Assembly: GCA_963750995.1 (NCBI GenBank)
Contig: CAVVST010000005.1
Coordinates: 496,001 to 560,000, forward strand
DNA from: CAVVST01 sp963750995
Lineage (GTDB): Bacteria > Acidobacteriota > Vicinamibacteria > Vicinamibacterales > UBA2999
DNA: 64,000 bases
Direction of reading: 5' to 3'
The notes beneath the pieces are model-generated. The model saw only the letters and a list, made by a program, of their open reading frames with translations. It was not told the origin of the DNA and did no database searches. The stretch's first letter is position 1, and each line of letters begins with the position of its first letter. Shown piece by piece: positions 18,317-28,134 of the stretch. The position numbers and the translations under genes are program-made.

Positions 18317-20131
18317 CTACGCAGCGTGCGCGACGTTTGTCTCCGGAACGGGAATCCGCGGGATCTCCACGAGCCCGGCCAGGTAGGTCCGGGTTTCCAG
18401 CAGCGTCGAGGCCACGAGAGTCGCTCCGGTATCCCGAAGCACCTGGGTGCTCTCGTCCGCCAGCGCCGCCGGTCCCCAGCGCCCGACGAGAATTCGCAAT
18501 TCGGGCAACGCAGCGCGGAGTCTCTTGACGAGATAACGCGTTTTCGACGATGGACTCGGTGGCAGATCGCCGAAGCATACGACCGAGAACCCTTGCGTGT
18601 GCACGAGCGACAGCAGGTCCGAGGCCTGCAGGCGCGTCCCGGTAATCTCGACGTGGATTGGCAGATCGTCCACCAGATGGGCGAGCATCGCCAGCGCGAG
18701 CTCGTCGGCGACGCCGTTGGTCGCGTAGCCCAGCACGCGCAACGGTTCGCGCGGTCCGGGGAGCGGTGGACCGTCAGGCGGTGCGGGCGGCTCAGGGTTG
18801 AGGCCCCGGATTGACTCCGCGGCGTCCGACAGCAGCTCGCGCGTCGCATCGATGACGACCATTTCTTCGTCGGGCGACAAGCGCTGCTCCAAGCGGTCAC
18901 GCTCCGCGTAGTTGAGGGCAGGCAGCAGCAGGGCGTCGTACACCGAGCGCGGCGACTCGGTCTTGATGTACCGCTCGATCAGGTCGGCCGCCTCGCTCTG
19001 ATCGCGGGCGAGCAGGCGCTGGTAATACCCATACTCCGGCGCGAGCGCGGGCGTGTCGGCCAAGAGCGTCCCGAGGAACTCGAGACCTGGCACGTGTTTC
19101 CCGAGCACGACCAGGCACACGGTCAGCGGCGTTGCCAAGACCAGGCCGAGCGGCCCCCAGAGCCACGTCCAGAACGCCACAGATGCGAGCAGCGCCACCG
19201 CCGAGACGCCGGCCGCCCCGGCATACAACACCGTTTCGAGCACGAGATTCGTGAACAGCTCGAGCACGACAAACAGCCCGACGACATAAAGCGGCCCGGC
19301 CCAGCCCTTCGCGGCCGCAAGGCTGACCAGGATCGGCGCGCCTGCACCCAGCGCCGGCCCGACGTATGGGATGAATCGGAGAACCGCAGCCAGCATCGCC
19401 CAGACCAGTGGGTACGGCACGTCGAGGACGTAGAGTCCGGCGCCGGCCGCGATGCCGTAGAGCAGATTGACGAGGGACTGCATCAACAGCTGCCGGCTGA
19501 CCCGCGTCCCCGCCTCGTCAAACGCCTTCGTCGTGACGGCCAGCTGGCCATGACCCAACAGTCCGATCACCCGGTCGCGCAGGTCTCGTCGCTCGAGCAG
19601 CATGAAGATGACCATCGCCAACACGAGCCCCGCGGTGCCCAGCGGACCGACGATTGGACTGAGCCACGTGAAGCCCGAGAAACCCGTCACCTGCTCCGAG
19701 GTGACGACGACGGGCCGCGAGACCGTTCCTCTGGGCACCTCAGATTTTCCAAGGTCGGTCTTGATGTCTTCGATCGTGTCCTGCAGCTTCTCGACGGATC
19801 CCCCTTTGCCCGCACTGCGTACGTCGGCGATCTTCACCAGGATGTTCGCGCGGTAGCGCGGAAGGTCCTCGGCCAGATGGTCCATCTGCCGCGCCAGGCC
19901 CCAGCCGGCGAGACCAAGGACCGTGAACACCAGCGTCACCGTCGCGAGAACGGCAGGGATGCGGCCAATCCATCGTTCAAGCCACGTGACAGGAGGAGTC
20001 AGCACGAAGGTAAGCAGGATGGCGAGCGCGATCGGCACAAGTACGGCTTGCGCCCAGTACAGGACGACCACGACGAGGACACACCCGGCGAACGTCACCC
20101 ACCGCCTCAGTGTCTTCGACGTGTCATCCAT
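18317..20131 (-). CDS. AI-2E family transporter with a C-terminal Rossmann-like extension
   Basis: A 604-residue inner-membrane protein. Residues 10 to about 350 are the AI-2E/PerM-type exporter domain, with paired N-terminal helices (VLVVVVLYWAQAVLVPIALA), a soluble loop, and the core helices around RFIPYVGPALGAGAPILVSL and LVLETVLYAGAAGVSAVALL. After a linker, residues from about 460 form an alpha/beta domain (LRVLGYATNGVADELALAML, LLSLVHTQGFSVVCFGDLPP) like a B12-binding-type fold without the DxHxxG cobalamin motif. ATG at 20131 is chosen over an upstream ATG because the membrane helix follows directly. The transported substrate is unknown; family members are proposed exporters of small metabolites or ions. 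A second paralogue lacking the extension lies at 30577-31653. Confidence 0.8.
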   Translation of the reverse strand: MDDTSKTLRRWVTFAGCVLVVVVLYWAQAVLVPIALAILLTFVLTPPVTWLERWIGRIPAVLATVTLVFTVLGLAGWGLARQMDHLAEDLPRYRANILVKIADVRSAGKGGSVEKLQDTIEDIKTDLGKSEVPRGTVSRPVVVTSEQVTGFSGFTWLSPIVGPLGTAGLVLAMVIFMLLERRDLRDRVIGLLGHGQLAVTTKAFDEAGTRVSRQLLMQSLVNLLYGIAAGAGLYVLDVPYPLVWAMLAAVLRFIPYVGPALGAGAPILVSLAAAKGWAGPLYVVGLFVVLELFTNLVLETVLYAGAAGVSAVALLASVAFWTWLWGPLGLVLATPLTVCLVVLGKHVPGLEFLGTLLADTPALAPEYGYYQRLLARDQSEAADLIERYIKTESPRSVYDALLLPALNYAERDRLEQRLSPDEEMVVIDATRELLSDAAESIRGLNPEPPAPPDGPPLPGPREPLRVLGYATNGVADELALAMLAHLVDDLPIHVEITGTRLQASDLLSLVHTQGFSVVCFGDLPPSPSSKTRYLVKRLRAALPELRILVGRWGPAALADESTQVLRDTGATLVASTLLETRTYLAGLVEIPRIPVPETNVAHAA

Positions 20132-20286
20132 AAGGCGCGACCGTTCGTGGGGCTGTGTCTCGCAGGACCGAGACCAAAGGTGCCCCCGCATCAATCTGCA
20201 TGGCGGCTACCGGCGTGCGGGGGGATCGTAGACTCGCGACGTGTACGTTCGCCGAGCCTGCCAAGATCGGCGACAGCCCATCCGAC

Positions 20287-20370
20287 TCAAACCCTGCGTC
20301 TGTAGAAGAACCCGCCGCCGCCGAGCAGCAGCACCACGAGGACGATGACGAGCAATGTGGTCGTGTCCAT
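20287..20370 (-). CDS. 27-residue single-helix membrane peptide
   Basis: ATG at 20370 is preceded by GGGAGAG, a good ribosome-binding site. The peptide is one hydrophobic helix, TLLVIVLVVLLLGGGGFFY, ending in RRRV. This is the layout of the short glycine-hinge membrane peptides often annotated near DUF3309-type proteins. It lies between the coiled-coil gene and the AI-2E transporter on the same strand. Confidence 0.6.
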   Translation of the reverse strand: MDTTTLLVIVLVVLLLGGGGFFYRRRV

Positions 20371-20492
20371 GTTCTCTCCCTTGCGTTTGTAGGCTAACAA
20401 CAGTGCAGGGTGGTGTCTGTTCCCTTCTGAACAAGTACCAAAGGCTCGCCAGCTCGAGTGCGAGACACTCGCCTCTCGGCGACTGCGACCAA

Positions 20493-20930
20493 TTACTCTT
20501 CAGGGGCGTGACGTTTCCCATAATCGCGAAGCGTCCGGCGCATATCCTCCACCACCTTCATCTGTTCGTGCGTTGCTTGCATCGTCTCGGCGGTGGCGCG
20601 CACGGCATCCATCGCGGCGTGACGGGCAGCCTCGGCAGCCGTTCGGGCGTCCTCGCCCGCGACCCGTGCCGATTCCGCTGCGCTGCGCAGGCGCTCGCTC
20701 TCCTCGCTCACTACCTCGAGCGCCTCACGATGCTGGTCTCGAACCATCCGCGCTTCCTCAGCCAATCGTCGGAACTGCTCCGCCTCTTTCCTCGCTCCCT
20801 CCGCGGAAATACGGTCGTGCTCCGTGACCGCGCGGCCCTGCTCGGCATCCTGACGGCTGTCCTCGGCCGCCTCCCGCGCGCTCTCTGACTGCCGGCGGTG
20901 CTGTTCGGGTGCGCCTTGATCGTGTGGCAT
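20493..20930 (-). CDS. Coiled-coil protein, hypothetical
   Basis: From ATG at 20930 the product is about 145 residues, nearly all Ala, Glu, Arg and Gln in heptad-like order (RRLAEEARMVRDQHREALEV, then AESARVAGEDARTAAEAARH). It should form one long coiled coil, with no signal peptide or membrane helix. Start chosen because the frame upstream overlaps the cytochrome gene end; the gap to that gene is then 7 bp, which suggests an operon. Family function is unknown. Confidence 0.6.
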   Translation of the reverse strand: MPHDQGAPEQHRRQSESAREAAEDSRQDAEQGRAVTEHDRISAEGARKEAEQFRRLAEEARMVRDQHREALEVVSEESERLRSAAESARVAGEDARTAAEAARHAAMDAVRATAETMQATHEQMKVVEDMRRTLRDYGKRHAPEE

Positions 20931-20937
20931 GAGATTC

Positions 20938-21471
20938 CTATCTTGAAGGTGCTTCTGCCGGCCGACGGACAAACCTTATGAGCAGGCCCCACCAGCCCGT
21001 CGGCGTCAGGGGCCATTCGCGGTCCGTGTAGCTCGCGTGGCATGCCTTACAGGTTTCGTACAGGTCGTCGCCGGCCTTCGATAGTGCGTCGATGTTCCTG
21101 GCTTCGGCCGCTGTTTGCGCCGCTCGCGCCCGAGTGACCAGCCCGCGAGACATCGCCATCCACGTAGTGTTGTCGCGTGTGCGGCCGCCGGTCATCAGAA
21201 GTTCTCCAGATTCGGCGAGCGTTATGGCGCTGTTCAGCACCGCCACCCACTGCAGATCGGCCTTCGGAGGCTCAGACACCGCGGCGAAGATCACCTCTGA
21301 TGAAGGGACCGTCATGGTCGCCATGATCACCTTGATCGTCGCCGGGGCTTTCGGAGGCTCCTGCGGCGCCGTTACGGTGGTGGCAACGAGAACCATGACG
21401 ACGGTCGCGCTGAGTGATCGCACGAATCGACCATTGCGCCGCTGCTCAACCATCCTAACCTCGCGCTTCAT
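20938..21471 (-). CDS. Exported c-type cytochrome, helical (cytochrome c'-like)
   Basis: The protein begins near ATG 21471 (or 21453) with a signal helix (SLSATVVMVLVATTV) and a mature helical domain. It ends with a single haem-attachment motif, CKACH, in DLYETCKACHASYTDREWPL. One CxxCH near the C-terminus of a helical bundle is the cytochrome c'/c-556 arrangement, periplasmic, used in electron transfer or nitric oxide binding. The second clue is context: the YceI gene and nitric oxide reductase operon are transcribed divergently from 21699. The distal ligand cannot be judged from sequence alone. Confidence 0.65.
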   Translation of the reverse strand: MKREVRMVEQRRNGRFVRSLSATVVMVLVATTVTAPQEPPKAPATIKVIMATMTVPSSEVIFAAVSEPPKADLQWVAVLNSAITLAESGELLMTGGRTRDNTTWMAMSRGLVTRARAAQTAAEARNIDALSKAGDDLYETCKACHASYTDREWPLTPTGWWGLLIRFVRRPAEAPSR

Positions 21472-21698
21472 CCGCACGACCTGCGACGTCAGCGAATCAT
21501 GCTGATCGTTCCCGGCCAAGGCTGTTCGGAACCGTATCGCCCTATCCGAATCGTGGTTGTTCCACATTGCACAGCCCAATTCGAACCGTGGACCCTTCAC
21601 CTCGGCAGTGTCGCTCACGCCGCGCTGCGCACGCGTGAGTGTGCACAACGGGACAGAATTCGTTCCGTATCGCAACTAACGTCGAACCCGAGGTGGTC

Positions 21699-22322
21699 AT
21701 GACGACACAGTCGGTTCGCTTACTGCTCGGCTCAGTGCTCGTATTCGCCGCAGCGTTCACTGGAGGCTCCATCGGCTCGGCGCAATCGTCCACTCCGCCG
21801 CTGGCGATCAATACCGCTCGCCTTTCCATCACCGGGACGTCGAATGTCCATGACTACGCGGCGTCAACCACCAACGCTCGGGTAACGCGTGCGCGATTCG
21901 CCGCTACAGCACCAGGCGTGACGTTCTGGGAGGACCTGCAGGTGCCCGGTCGCCTCGAGGCGTTCGACCTGTCGATCCCCGCCGCCTCCCTGACGTCGCC
22001 GAAAGGCGACCTCGACGAGAACATGCATAAAGCGCTCAAGGTCACACAACATCCCGAGATCATCTTCAGCCTGACGCGGCTGGAAGGCACGGCCGGGATG
22101 TTGATGGCGTCGGGCACGCTGCGCATCGCCGGGGTCGCGCGCGAGGTGACGTTCCCGCTGAAGACCACACGGAACGGCGACAACCTGACGGTGACAGGCG
22201 CGCTCGACCTACTGATGACCGATTACGGCATCGCGCCGCCGAAGGCCATGCTCGGGATGATCAAGGCGGGGCCGGGCATCAAGCTGACGTTCGACATTCT
22301 CGTCGCGATCACCACCACCTGA
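21699..22322 (+). CDS. YceI family periplasmic protein
   Basis: ATG at 21699 after GAGGTG gives a 207-residue protein with a signal peptide (LLLGSVLVFAAAFTGGS). The YceI lipocalin-like barrel is recognisable from ARLSITGTSNVHDYAA, KALKVTQHPEIIFSLTRLEG and SGTLRIAGVAREVTFPLKT. YceI barrels bind polyisoprenoids such as ubiquinone or menaquinone precursors in the periplasm. It is first in a run of five plus-strand genes that includes a quinol-type nitric oxide reductase, so a quinone-related role fits but is inferred. Frame intact. Confidence 0.85.
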   Translation: MTTQSVRLLLGSVLVFAAAFTGGSIGSAQSSTPPLAINTARLSITGTSNVHDYAASTTNARVTRARFAATAPGVTFWEDLQVPGRLEAFDLSIPAASLTSPKGDLDENMHKALKVTQHPEIIFSLTRLEGTAGMLMASGTLRIAGVAREVTFPLKTTRNGDNLTVTGALDLLMTDYGIAPPKAMLGMIKAGPGIKLTFDILVAITTT

Positions 22323-22358
22323 GGGGACACCCACCCGCACCGGGACCGGAGACGACTG

Positions 22359-23744
22359 ATGATGAGACCCTTGCTCTTTTTCGCCGTGACCCTCAGTGCC
22401 CTTGCGCTCGTCACGGGCACGGCGACTGCCCAACAGACCGCGCCGCCTGAGACGACGGCGGCGACCCCGCCGGCCGCCGAACCGGCGGATCCGCCCCCCG
22501 CTGACGCCGGACTTCTCGACGGACGGCCGATCACGATGCAACACTTCCGCCCGCTCGACAAGCGCGGCTCAACATATTTGAGTCCCCGAAGGCCCCGGGC
22601 GTCGAGTACACCGGCTTCAAGCTGGATTGGGGCGCGGCGTTCACGTCGCAGGTCCAGTCGCTCAGCCATTCGAACACCGCGACGCCGAACATGGTCAGCG
22701 GTGTGAACGCGAACCAGCTCGCCGACATCGGGTTCGGCTTCAATAACTCGACGGCGAACCTGTATCTGAACGCTCAGATCGCCAAGGGCATCCGCGTGGC
22801 GCTGACTACCTATCTGTCGGCGCGCCACCACCCCGAGAGCTGGGTGAAGGACGGCTACCTGCTGATCGACGCGTCGCCGATCGATTTCATCCCGCTCACG
22901 CGCTGATGCAGTACGTGACGCTGCGCGTCGGGCCACTTCGAGATCAACTACGGCGACGCGCACTTCCGCCGCAGCGACAACGGCCATGCGATCTACAACC
23001 CGTTCGTCGGCAACTACATGATGGACGCCTTCACCACCGAGATCGGGGCCGAGATGTACCTCCGGAACAGGGGCGTCATCATGATGGCCGCGGTCACCGG
23101 TGGCGAGGTTCGTGGAACGGTGCTGTCACCGGGACAACGTGGGCCGTCGCTCATCGGCAAGATCGGCGCCGATCGGCAGCTGAAGCCGAACCTTCGCGTG
23201 CGCCTTACCGGTTCGATGTATCGCAACGAGAAATCGCTCAGCAACACGCTGTATGGCGGCGACCGCGCCGGATCCCGCTACTACTACGTGCTGGAAAACA
23301 CCGCGGCGGCGGAAGCGACCCAGTTCACGTCGGGGAACATCAATCCCGGCTTCAGGAACTCAGTGACCGCCCTGCAGCTGAACCCCTTCATCAGGTTCGG
23401 TGGACTGGAAGTGTTCGGCGTCATTGAGCGGAGCCACGGCAAAGCGACCGCGGAGACCGCGGATCGCGCCTTCAATCAGCAGGCGGTCGACGTGGTCGTA
23501 CCGGGTCCTCGGCGACTCCCTCTCACGCCGGCGCGCGCTACAACCGTGTGAGCGGCCGGCTCGCCGGCATGACCAATGACGTCGAGGGCCGCCGCTGGCA
23601 GTTTGGCGGCGGATGGTTCATCACCCCGGGTCTCCTCGCCAAGGCGGAGTACGTGACCCAGTCATTCGAAGGCTACCCGGTCACGACCATCCGCCACGGC
23701 GGAAGTTCAACGGCATGATGCTCGAAGGCGTGGTCGCGTTCTGA
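22359..23744 (+). CDS. Outer-membrane barrel protein, porin-like (at least three frameshifts)
   Basis: ATG at 22359 opens a signal peptide (LLFFAVTLSALALVTGTATA) and a proline/alanine-rich linker. Then, across frames, barrel strands follow: GFKLDWGAAFTSQVQSLSHS, GHFEINYGDAHFRRSDNGHA, MMDAFTTEIGAEMYLRNRGV, TALQLNPFIRFGGLEVFGVI, WQFGGGWFITPGLLAKAEYV, and the end MMLEGVVAF at 23744. Frame changes lie near 22575, 22910, 23500 and 23700. Each piece stays conserved and the end is a proper aromatic residue, so I infer sequencing error. Probably a phosphate-porin-like or general outer-membrane channel of about 460 residues. Gap to the next gene is 16 bp. Confidence 0.65.
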
Positions 23745-23760
23745 CGGAGCCAGCGTCACT

Positions 23761-24360
23761 ATGTCTCGCTCGTTCCTGATCGCGGCCACAGCCAGCCTGT
23801 GCGTGTCGGTGCTCGCCGCGCATCTGACGGCGAACGGAGACACGGATGCGCCCGCCGACGTCACCGTTGTGGTGGACCGAGGAACGTACTCAGTCCAGGC
23901 ACGGTTTGACGTTGGTGAGGCACCTGCTGTGGCGCTGGCCGTCCTGTCCGACTACGAGCAGATTCCCCACTTCATGCCCGACGTGCGCACCAGCGTCATC
24001 CTCGAACGAGCATCGGACCATCTGGTCATCGAGCAGGAGGCGGTGTCCCAGTACATGATGTTCTCGAAGAAGGTGCACCTGGTCCTCGAGGTCACCGAGG
24101 ACGGGGACACCATCCGCTTCGTCGATCGCGCCCACGACAGTTTCACCCTCTACGAGGGCTCGTGGCGGGTGACACCGCGAACTGCGGGCACAACCGGCGC
24201 CACAGTCGCGTACGCGGTGACCGCGCGTCCCGCGTTCGACGTCCCTGGGTTCATCCTCAAACGCCTGTTGACGCGCGACTCCCGGCAGATGATCAAGGGC
24301 CTGCGGCGAGAGATTGCCGCTCAGGCGGCGCGCACGGTGCCGGAGGCTGTTCAAAGATAG
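23761..24360 (+). CDS. SRPBCC/START-like exported protein
   Basis: A 199-residue protein with a signal peptide (FLIAATASLCVSVLAAHL) and a single polyketide-cyclase-type SRPBCC domain. The domain holds the typical first helix/loop LAVLSDYEQIPHFMPDVRTS, the strand run VHLVLEVTEDGDTIRFVDRA, and the long C-terminal helix DSRQMIKGLRREIAAQA. The fold makes a deep hydrophobic cavity for lipids or aromatics. It sits 16 bp after the porin-like gene and 58 bp before norB. An exported SRPBCC protein beside YceI suggests shared handling of a lipid or quinone; that is inference. Confidence 0.75.
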   Translation: MSRSFLIAATASLCVSVLAAHLTANGDTDAPADVTVVVDRGTYSVQARFDVGEAPAVALAVLSDYEQIPHFMPDVRTSVILERASDHLVIEQEAVSQYMMFSKKVHLVLEVTEDGDTIRFVDRAHDSFTLYEGSWRVTPRTAGTTGATVAYAVTARPAFDVPGFILKRLLTRDSRQMIKGLRREIAAQAARTVPEAVQR

Positions 24361-24418
24361 ACAGACGCCTCGCTTCTCCGTTGCTACGCTCCCCGTAGAG
24401 ACGGAGCCACCGTGACAC

Positions 24419-26701
24419 GTGCTTAGAGAGAATCGTGTGAGAAATCTCTGGATCGCGTTTACCGCCGTCATCGTTCTGTCCTTTGCGGTGCTCGGTTGGA
24501 CCGGCGTTCGCATCTATCAAGAGGCCCCGCCGGTGCCTGCCCGCGTGGTCACCACCGACGGTCAGGACGTGATCGGCCCCGACGACATCTTCGCGGGCCA
24601 GAACGTCTGGCAGTCGATGGGCGGCATGGAGGTCGGGTCGGTCTGGGGCCACGGCAGCTACGTCGCGCCGGACTGGACCGCCGACTGGCTGCACCGCGAA
24701 GCCGATGTTCATCCTCGACGCGCTGGAGCGGCTCGCCACAGGCGGTTCGCGGCTCTCGCCGCCGAGCGCAGGCCGCGCTCCAGAGCGGCTCGCGCAACTG
24801 GTGCGCGCCAACACCTACGACGCTGCCGGGCACCGTCACCGTCGACCCGGTGCGAGCGCGCGGCCTTCGAGGCGAACCTGGCGCACTACGCCGACGTGTT
24901 CGCCGAGGGCGCGACGAGTACGCGATTCCGCCCGGCGCGCTCACCGATGCCGGCGAACGCTGCGGAAGCTCGCCGCGTTCTTCTTCTGGACGTCGTGGGC
25001 CGCCGTCGACCAACCGTCCGGGCGACACGATCACCTACACGAGCAACTGGCCGCACGAGCCGCTCGTCGGCAACCGTCCGACCGCCGACGCGATCGTCTG
25101 GACCGGCGTCAGCATCATCGTGCTGCTCGCGGGAATTGGCGCGATGGCGTCGTGCTACGCGCGACGCGAACGCGGACTCCCGGCCGAAGCGCCCCAGGAC
25201 GATCCGCTGCTCGGCATCCGTGGCGACGCCGTCGCAGCGCGCCATCGTGAAGTACTTCTGGGTCGTGGCGGCGCTGATCGTCGTCCAGATTCTCCTCGGC
25301 GTCGTCGTCGCGCACTACGGCGTCGAGGGAAGCGCGTTCTACGGGATTCCGCTCGCCGAATTCCTGCCCTACTCGGTCGCGCGCACGTGGCACGTCCAGC
25401 TCGGCATCTTCTGGATCGCCACCGCCTGGCTCGCCGCCGGCCTGTTCATCGGTCCGGCGGTGAGCGGCGTCGAGCCCAGATGGCAGCGGCTGGGCGTGAA
25501 CGTGCTGTTCGGCGCGCTGCTGCTCGTCGTGGTCGGGTCGATGGCCGGTGAGTGGCTGAGCGTGAAGCAGATGCTCGGCACCGGGGACGGCGTGGTTCTA
25601 TCTCGGCCACAGCGGCTACGAGTACATCGACCTCGGCCGGCTGTGGCAGATCGCGCTGCTCGTCGGGCTGTTCCTCTGGCTGGTCCTCGTGGCGCGCGCC
25701 ATGCGGCCGGCGCTCCGCCAGCCTGGGCGAGCAGCGGCCACTGCTCGTCATGTTCCTGATCTCGGCGGCGGCGATCGCCGGCTTCTACTTCGCCGCGCTC
25801 GGCTACGGGCGGCGCACGAACCTCGCCGTCGCCGAGTACTGGCGCTGGTGGGTCGTGCACCTGTGGGTGGAGGGCTTCTTCGAGGTCTTCGCGACGGTCG
25901 TCATCGCGTTCCTGTTCGCGCGGCTGGGGCTCGTGACGATGCGCATGGCGGCACGGGCAAGCGTGCTGTCCGCCACGATCTTCCTCTCCGGCGGCATCAT
26001 CGGCACGCTGCACCACCTGTACTTCAGCGGACACGCCGACCGTTGTGCTCGCGCTCGGCTCGGTCTTCAGCGCGCTCGAAGTCGTGCCGCTGTTATTCGT
26101 CGGGCTTCGAAGCGTGGGAGAACCTTCGGATGTCGCGAAGCCGGCCGTGGGTGCAGAGGTACCGCTGGCCGATCTACTTCTTCGTGTCGGTGGCGTTCTG
26201 GAACCTGGTCGGCGCGGGCCTGTTCGGCTTCATGATCAACCCGCCGATCGCGCTGTATTACATGCAGGGCCTCAACACGACGCCAGTCCACGGCGCACGC
26301 CGCGCTGTTCGGCGTGTACGGGATGCTCGGCATCGGGCTGATCCTCTTTTCGCTGCGGGCGCTGCGACCCGATGACGCAGTGGAACGAGGGGCTGGTCGC
26401 GTTCGGGTTCTGGGCGATCAACATCGGACTGCTCGCGATGGTGACGCTCAGCCTGCTGCCGGTCGGCCTGATGCAGACCTGGGCGTCGGTCGAACACGGC
26501 TACTGGTACGCGCGCAGCCCCGAGTTCCTGCAGACGGGCACGATCGAGACATTCCGGTGGCTGCGCGTGGTCGGAGACACGATATTCGCCGCCGGTGCGC
26601 TGGCACTGGCGATTTTCATCATTGGCTTACGCCGGCGGGGCGCAGCCGGTCGCCTGCTGTTCGGTGCCGGCGAACCGGCGCCAACGCTTACTCCGCTATG
26701 A
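24419..26701 (+). CDS. norZ: Quinol-dependent nitric oxide reductase, large subunit (many frameshifts)
   Basis: This enzyme reduces two NO to N2O at the inner membrane using quinol. The N-terminus has one helix (LWIAFTAVIVLSFAVLGWTG), then the quinol-type cytochrome-c-like extension (DDIFAGQNVWQSMGGMEVGS). Next come the haem-copper-oxidase helices: RTWHVQLGIFWIATAW, YWRWWVVHLWVEGFFEVFAT (His and Glu ligands), SGGIIGTLHHLYFSG (histidine pair for the non-haem iron) and PVHGHAALFGVYGMLGIG. Start GTG at 24419; GTG at 24437 is also possible. At least eight single-base shifts occur between 24690 and 26370, always within conserved helices, which points to sequence error. The stop overlaps the cupin start (ATGA). 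Confidence 0.85.
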
Positions 26702-27036
26702 GCCAGACGCTGCCACCGGCGGAGATGTTCCCGCTGAACACACTGGTCACGCCGACGCCAAACGGGATTGCCAGCCGGAGTCTCGTCAAGACGTCGGGGG
26801 GCAATCTGACGCTCTTTGCGTTTGACAGCGGGCAAGGGCTCACTGAGCACACCTCACCGTTCGAAGCGCTCGTCATTGTGCTCGAGGGAACCTGCGCGCT
26901 CACGATCGGTGGAACACTCGTTCGCGCGACGCCGGGGACAATCGTGCGAATGCCCGCCGAAGTCCCCCATGCCCTGGAAGCGCTTGAAGCCACGCGTTTG
27001 CTGCTGGTGATGTTGCGGGAAGAAAAGCGCGGCTGA
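26698..27036 (+). CDS. Small cupin-domain protein
   Basis: A 112-residue single-domain cupin whose ATG at 26698 overlaps the norZ stop, so the two are translationally coupled. Cupin motif 1 is reduced to LTEHTSPFEALVIVLEG, and motif 2 reads PGTIVRMPAEVPHALEAL, with His and Glu ligands that could hold a metal. Cupins directly downstream of quinol-type nitric oxide reductases are a recurrent arrangement, but no role is proven; protection or sensing of nitric oxide is a guess. Frame intact, unlike norZ. Confidence 0.8.
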   Translation: MSQTLPPAEMFPLNTLVTPTPNGIASRSLVKTSGGNLTLFAFDSGQGLTEHTSPFEALVIVLEGTCALTIGGTLVRATPGTIVRMPAEVPHALEALEATRLLLVMLREEKRG

Positions 27037-27515
27037 AGGAATGCGACGGCCTCTCTTATGCGACGCAACACCGAATGGACGAGATGTTCGCTATATGGGT
27101 GGCGGGGGTATACGGTGGGTGTGTTCCCCGCGCCGCCTCCTCACCTACTAGGCTACCACCGGTTAGTTAGTAAAACCTGAAATGTTCATGACCTGCACTC
27201 TGCCCGCGACGAGAGCGGCGCGCAGGACCGGCCACACCTGAAGAGACGCGGCGCGCGTCAGGAACACTTGCCGTTGCTGACCAGATTTATTCTCCGCAAG
27301 AAGCCGTGGAAGACAGGGCCAGACAAGGAGGCCAATGCCTTCGTCCATTGCTCGCTCTTACCGTCCTCTTGGCTGCCACGAGCTGCGCGGGTCCAACGTC
27401 GCCATCGCCAGGGCTCCACTGTTGTTGGACAAGACTCTCCGTTCATTCCGCTCCGTCACGTTCCGGATTGAACTCCCTTAGCTGACTTCCGATGGAATCG
27501 GAGTGCTTCTACCCC
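27037..27515. other. No gene seen
   Basis: Downstream of the nitric oxide operon. Short frames on both strands lack starts, motifs and pattern. No hairpin with a T tract stands out. Confidence 0.5.
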
Positions 27516-27641
27516 TCAATGAGCGGCAGCTTCATCCAGGGGCCTCGGCTGTTCCAGTTCCTCGGGAATAAAGCGCCGCTCGTTCAGTCCCCGCACCATC
27601 GACTGGAATTCCCTGTCCAGTTCTTGACACGTGCAACTCAC
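27516..27641 (-). CDS. Possible 41-residue cysteine-containing protein
   Basis: GTG at 27641 begins MSCTCQELDREFQSMVRGLN and continues NERRFIPEELEQPRPLD to a stop at 27516. It lies 16 bp after the DUF3309 gene on the same strand, with AAGG as a weak ribosome-binding site. The C-x-C motif and helical pattern look real, but no family is recognised. Confidence 0.35.
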   Translation of the reverse strand: MSCTCQELDREFQSMVRGLNERRFIPEELEQPRPLDEAAAH

Positions 27642-27657
27642 ACAAGGGCCTTGAGCG

Positions 27658-27810
27658 TCAGAGCCGACCCGACAGCATCAAGATGACCAGCACCAACAAC
27701 ACGAGACCGAGGCCGCCGCTCGGGTAATATCCCCATCCCCGGCTGTGTCGCCAGGTGGGCATCGCTCCCAGCAGCATCAGAACCAAGACGACGAGCAAAA
27801 TAGTGAGCAT
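27658..27810 (-). CDS. DUF3309 family small membrane protein
   Basis: ATG at 27810 after GGAGGAG, a near-ideal ribosome-binding site. The 50-residue product has two membrane helices around the family signature: TILLVVLVLMLLGAMPTW, then RHSRGWGYYPSGGLGLVLLV, then a second helix. This matches DUF3309, a family of two-helix membrane proteins common in soil bacteria and of unknown role. Too short for ordinary gene finders at a 60-residue cutoff. Confidence 0.8.
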   Translation of the reverse strand: MLTILLVVLVLMLLGAMPTWRHSRGWGYYPSGGLGLVLLVLVILMLSGRL

Positions 27811-28134
27811 TCGCTCCTCCATAACGTAATCACTGTTGCCGACTCAACGCTCCACAGTTCCAGCGCTGAGTCGTCTGTGCGCACACACCGGTGTGCTCGC
27901 CGGTGCCCTTATTGCTTAACGACCTCCACCGGCACCGCATGCTCCACGAGATCTGGCGCTCATGCCTTCGTCGCGATCAGGACGCTACGCGCATCGACTG
28001 AATTTGGCTGTTCACAAAGTGACAGTCGGTTTCCACCCCACCGGGTACGCTATGGGCGTTTGCTTCACGTCTCGGGCAATGTTGCCTTCGAGCTGCACTC
28101 GTTCCCATTTGACATGACGTCAGAAAGATCACCT

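Noticed and set aside
19094..20305. 403-residue plus-strand frame opposite the AI-2E gene
   Set aside because: Composition is His/Arg/Gln-rich and patternless; the minus-strand transporter has a full set of helices.
22223..22987. Minus-strand frame across the YceI end and porin start
   Set aside because: Antisense to two recognisable genes; no motif or signal.
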